Origin: Verrucomicrobia bacterium UBA3841
GTDB taxonomy: Bacteria > Verrucomicrobiota > Kiritimatiellia > RFP12 > UBA1067
Direction: 5' to 3'
Assembly (NCBI GenBank): GCA_002392765.1
Contig: DGHT01000011.1
Location: forward strand, 1-50,107
DNA: 50,107 nucleotides
Part shown: piece by piece, positions 47,549 to 50,107 of the stretch
Numbering within the stretch: position 1 is the stretch's first letter
Layout of the letters: each line of letters begins with the position of its first letter
The notes under the pieces: generated by a model
Database searches by the model: none
The model's input: the letters and a program-made list of their open reading frames with translations, nothing else
What the model was told of the DNA's origin: nothing
Position numbers and translations under genes: made by a program

Positions 47549-48373
47549 ATGAAAGACATCAACCACACACCTAAAGAAGGCGGCTACACCTGCGTAGTTT
47601 GCATTAAACAGGTTCCCGACACCAAGAAGGTGACTGGCGAGGCCATGAAAGCGGACGGCACGATAAACCGTGCCGCACTGCCTGCTATTTTCAACCCCGA
47701 GGACAAGAACGCTCTCGAAGCGGCGCTTTCCGTCAAAGAACGCTACGGCGGACGCGTTGTCGCGATTACGATGGGACTGCCGGCGGCGAAGGCGATTCTG
47801 CGCGAGGCGCTCGCATGCGGCGCAGACGAGGCGGTTCTCGTCACCGACCGCAAGGCGGCGGGCTCCGACACGCTCGCGACGAGCTACATCCTCTCGCAGG
47901 CGGTGAAGAAGTTCAACCCCGACCTCGTATTCTGCGGACGGCAGGCCATCGACGGCGACACCGCGCAGACCGGTCCGCAGATCGGCGAAAAGCTCGACTG
48001 CGCCGTCGTCACCTATCTCGAAAAGCTTGATCTGGACGGAAACGTCGCAATCGCGACGCGCGACATCGGCACCGGCGTCGAGACGTGCCGCGCGACTCTT
48101 CCCGCGCTCTTCACCGTTACCGAGAAGTTCGGGGAATTGAGGCCGTTCGAAATGCGCCGCGTCATGAAGTACAAGAACGCCGAGCCCGAGATCCTCGACT
48201 GCGCCGCGATCGGCTGCGAAGACGACCGCTGCGGCTTCGCCGGGTCTCCGACGAGCGTCAACAAGATCGAGTCCGTCGTCCTCGCGGGCGGCGAGTTCAA
48301 GGAGATCGCCGCGACCGACGAGGGGATCGGCGCCCTCGTCGCAGAGCTTATCAAGGACCACACCATTGGGTAA
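47549..48373 (+). CDS. etfB: Electron transfer flavoprotein, beta subunit
   Basis: Partner of EtfA in passing electrons from or to acyl-CoA dehydrogenases. The 274-residue protein has CIKQVPDTKKV near the start, the AMP/FAD-binding motif GRQAIDGDTAQTGPQ, and the C-terminal helix typical of EtfB. A short N-terminal extension (MKDINHTPKEGGYT) precedes the usual start. Whether it is a bifurcating Etf cannot be decided by eye. No Shine-Dalgarno site; a leaderless transcript is predicted. Confidence 0.95.
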   Translation: MKDINHTPKEGGYTCVVCIKQVPDTKKVTGEAMKADGTINRAALPAIFNPEDKNALEAALSVKERYGGRVVAITMGLPAAKAILREALACGADEAVLVTDRKAAGSDTLATSYILSQAVKKFNPDLVFCGRQAIDGDTAQTGPQIGEKLDCAVVTYLEKLDLDGNVAIATRDIGTGVETCRATLPALFTVTEKFGELRPFEMRRVMKYKNAEPEILDCAAIGCEDDRCGFAGSPTSVNKIESVVLAGGEFKEIAATDEGIGALVAELIKDHTIG

Positions 48374-48374
48374 T

Positions 48375-48438
48375 TGTTCAACTCATCAACTCTTCAACCT
48401 TTCAACTTTTCAACCTTTCAACTTTTCAACTTTTCAAC
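48375..48438. repeat. TTTCAAC octamer repeat between etfB and etfA
   Basis: Eight uninterrupted 8-base units, all ending in CAAC, mainly CTTTCAAC or TTTTCAAC, from 48375 to 48438. Only CC separates the array from the etfA ATG at 48441, so it forms the entire leader. Confidence 0.95.
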
Positions 48439-48440
48439 CC

Positions 48441-49460
48441 ATGAAAAACACACAAGGCGAAGTCTGGGTATTTGCGGAGCAGGAGGAGGGAAAGCTCTCC
48501 GACGTTCCGTTCGAACTTCTCGGCAAGGCGCGGGAACTCGCGTCTAAACTCGGCGTCAAGGTCGGCGCGGTCCTGATGGGCTCGGGCGTAGAGGCGCTCG
48601 CGAAGCCGCTCTTCGAGGCGGGCGCGGATGTAGTGCATACGATCGACGATCCCGCGCTGAAGGTCTACCGCAACAAGGCCTACCGCCATGCGATGGTCGA
48701 ACTGGTCAAGGAAGTCAATCCGCAGATCGTGATATTCGGCGCTACGCACATGGGCCGCGATCTGGGTCCGTCGGTCGCCTCCGCGCTCCGGTGCGGGCTT
48801 ACGGCCGACTGCACCGACCTCCAGATCGGCGACTACGAGGACAAGAAGACGAAGGAAACGTTCACGAACGTCCTCCACCAGATACGTCCCGCTTTCGGCG
48901 GCAACATCATCGCGACGATCGTCAACGCCCGCAACTGGCCGCAGATGGCGACTGTCCGCGAGGGCGTGATGAAGCCGCTTCCGCGCGAGGAAGGGCGCAA
49001 GGGAGAGGTCGTGAAGCATCCGGCGCGTCTCGAGGGCGTCGAGATTCCCGTCGAGGTCGTCGATATCGTCCGCCGCCATTCGTCCGTGAACCTCAAGGGT
49101 TCGCGCATCATAGTGTGCGGTGGCGCGGGCGTCGGCTCGAAGGAGAATTTCAAGCTCCTCCACGAACTCGCGGCCGCACTCGGCGGAGCGGTGGGCGGCA
49201 GCCGCGCGGCGGTCGACCTCGGCTACTGCGAGCACGAGCGGCAGATCGGACAGACGGGCGTCACGGTGCGTCCCGCCCTCATGATCAGCTGCGGCGTCTC
49301 CGGCGCGGTGCAGCATCTGGCCGGAATGCAGGACTCCGCGAAGATCATCGCGATCAACACCGACAAGGACGCGCCGATATTCAAGGTTGCGCACTACGGC
49401 ATAGTCGGCGACCTCAATGTCGTCGTTCCAAAGCTTGTCAAGGCCATCAAGGGAAAATAG
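48441..49460 (+). CDS. etfA: Electron transfer flavoprotein, alpha subunit
   Basis: The 339-residue FAD-binding Etf subunit. The N-terminal half has GATHMGRDLGPSVASAL. The C-terminal FAD domain has VCGGAGVGSKENFKLLHEL, GGSRAAVD, GQTGVTVRPALMISCGVSGAVQHLAGM and IINTD-type KDAPIFKVAHYGIVGDL. ATG 48441 gives the natural N-terminus (MKNTQGEVWVFAE). The frame is open through the upstream repeat to an ATG at 48366 that overlaps etfB; that longer form would add 25 repeat-coded residues and is less likely. No ribosome-binding site precedes ATG 48441. Confidence 0.94.
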   Translation: MKNTQGEVWVFAEQEEGKLSDVPFELLGKARELASKLGVKVGAVLMGSGVEALAKPLFEAGADVVHTIDDPALKVYRNKAYRHAMVELVKEVNPQIVIFGATHMGRDLGPSVASALRCGLTADCTDLQIGDYEDKKTKETFTNVLHQIRPAFGGNIIATIVNARNWPQMATVREGVMKPLPREEGRKGEVVKHPARLEGVEIPVEVVDIVRRHSSVNLKGSRIIVCGGAGVGSKENFKLLHELAAALGGAVGGSRAAVDLGYCEHERQIGQTGVTVRPALMISCGVSGAVQHLAGMQDSAKIIAINTDKDAPIFKVAHYGIVGDLNVVVPKLVKAIKGK

Positions 49461-49476
49461 CGATCGCCGTTTTCTC

Positions 49477-49508
49477 CTTTCAACCATTCAACATTTCAAC
49501 CATTCAAC
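49477..49508. repeat. TTTCAAC-type octamer repeat before the acyl-CoA dehydrogenase gene
   Basis: Four 8-base units (CTTTCAAC, CATTCAAC, ATTTCAAC, CATTCAAC) end ten bases before the ATG at 49519. It is a shorter, more degenerate version of the array before etfA. Confidence 0.85.
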
Positions 49509-49518
49509 CTCTTACACC

Positions 49519-50107
49519 ATGGGCAATTTCTACAAGGACAACAAGGATATCGAGGACGTCATCGACCTTCTCGATCTCACGGAGGTCGCAACGCTTCTCG
49601 AAGAGGACTTCAAGTTCTCGAAGGAATACGATTTCGCGCCGAAAGACGCTGCGGACGCGATCGACAACTACAAGCGCGCGATCGACCTCTGCGGCGACAT
49701 CATGGCCAACCGCATCGCTCCGCTCGCGGAGGAGACCGACCTCGTCGGCAACACGCTGAACGAGGACGGGTCCGTGACGCGCGCGCCCGGCATGAAGCTC
49801 GCGATCGAGCTCTTCGGGAAGACGGGGCTCATGGGCGTGACGATCCCCTACTACCTCGGCGGCCTCAACATGCCCTGCACCGTCCTCACCGCGTGCAACG
49901 ACATCGTCAGCCGCGGCGATGCCGGGCTCATGAACCTCTTCGGGCTCCAGGGCATCGCAGAGACGATCAACTGGTTCGCCGACGAGGAGATCAAGAAAGA
50001 GTACGTTCCGCGCCTCGTGACAGGCGAGTGGACTGGCGCGATGGTCCTCACCGAGCCGGACGCCGGCTCCGACCTCCAGTCTGTAAAGACTTCCGCCTAC
50101 CAGGACA
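49519..50107 (+). CDS. Acyl-CoA dehydrogenase (partial, cut by window end)
   Basis: The first 196 residues of an acyl-CoA dehydrogenase that continues beyond the window. After an N-terminal extension of about 35 residues (MGNFYKDNKDIEDVIDLLDL) come the helical domain and the FAD/substrate motif GAMVLTEPDAGSDLQSVKT, typical of the family and of the longer (about 550-600 residue) class. Directly follows etfB-etfA, its likely electron acceptor, so the three genes form a fatty-acid or short-chain acyl-CoA redox unit. The leader is an octamer repeat with no Shine-Dalgarno sequence. Confidence 0.9.
   Translation, partial: MGNFYKDNKDIEDVIDLLDLTEVATLLEEDFKFSKEYDFAPKDAADAIDNYKRAIDLCGDIMANRIAPLAEETDLVGNTLNEDGSVTRAPGMKLAIELFGKTGLMGVTIPYYLGGLNMPCTVLTACNDIVSRGDAGLMNLFGLQGIAETINWFADEEIKKEYVPRLVTGEWTGAMVLTEPDAGSDLQSVKTSAYQD

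Noticed and set aside
48375..48438. CRISPR array
   Set aside because: Units are 8 bases with no unique spacers and no cas genes nearby; it is a simple tandem repeat.
48366..48440. Longer etfA start at ATG 48366
   Set aside because: It would add 25 residues encoded by the octamer repeat and overlap etfB; EtfA normally begins at the position of ATG 48441.

Overview
The window is a GC-rich, gene-dense bacterial chromosome segment with about 45 protein genes and one tRNA. There is no gene-free stretch above 300 bases. Only three genes (znuB-like, znuC-like, proB) lie on the minus strand. Several traits suggest a PVC-superphylum anaerobe (Kiritimatiellota/Lentisphaerota/Verrucomicrobiota type): a small sigma-70-like factor whose gene overlaps a Ser/Thr kinase gene, secretin and DUF481 envelope proteins, a FucP-type permease, an Etf/acyl-CoA dehydrogenase locus, and a lysine-rich extension on RpoD. 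This placement is inference; no rRNA gene is present to settle it.

Layout. 1-4406: hom, lysC, a small membrane protein, then one reading frame joining an RdgB-type nucleotide pyrophosphatase to a UbiA-like membrane domain. 4422-6787 (minus): metal ABC permease and ATPase, then proB. 6788-6929: divergent promoters. 6930-19858: rpoD, a membrane-anchored RRM protein, a DJ-1 protein, a thioredoxin-like protein, argJ, tolB, gatC, gatA, a secretin-like protein, a DUF481 barrel, a radical SAM protein and a dus gene. 19880-19967: tRNA-Ser(UGA). 20002-23970: an NCS2 permease with an extra N-terminal domain, a glycosyltransferase and a phosphodiesterase-like enzyme. 24054-41030: a long co-directional run (ribBA, gpsA, glnS, trpS, uvrB, an aroC-aroB fusion, a 1212-residue secreted metalloprotease, a cation exchanger, cmk, an orphan OppC-like permease, nadE), mostly joined by start/stop overlaps. 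41061-47478: a BatC-like protein, murG, a FucP-like transporter, a second dus gene, the sigma factor and the kinase. 47549-end: etfB, etfA and an acyl-CoA dehydrogenase cut by the window edge.

Three patterns cut across the annotation. (1) Tandem repeats with 7-, 8-, 9- or 14-nt units sit between genes, sometimes running to or almost to the start codon. They also occur in frame inside glnS, a dus gene, the glycosyltransferase and the metalloprotease. Two long hairpin-forming palindromes are also inserted in frame in the metalloprotease. (2) Promoters share an extended -10, TGnTATAAT, often after a T-tract. For ribBA, the BatC-like gene, etfB and proB the -10 is only 6-9 nt from the start codon, which predicts leaderless or nearly leaderless mRNAs. 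(3) Two unusual fusions are present: AroC-AroB and RdgB-UbiA.

All calls rest on reading motifs, domain order and gene context by eye. No database search or structure prediction was run.
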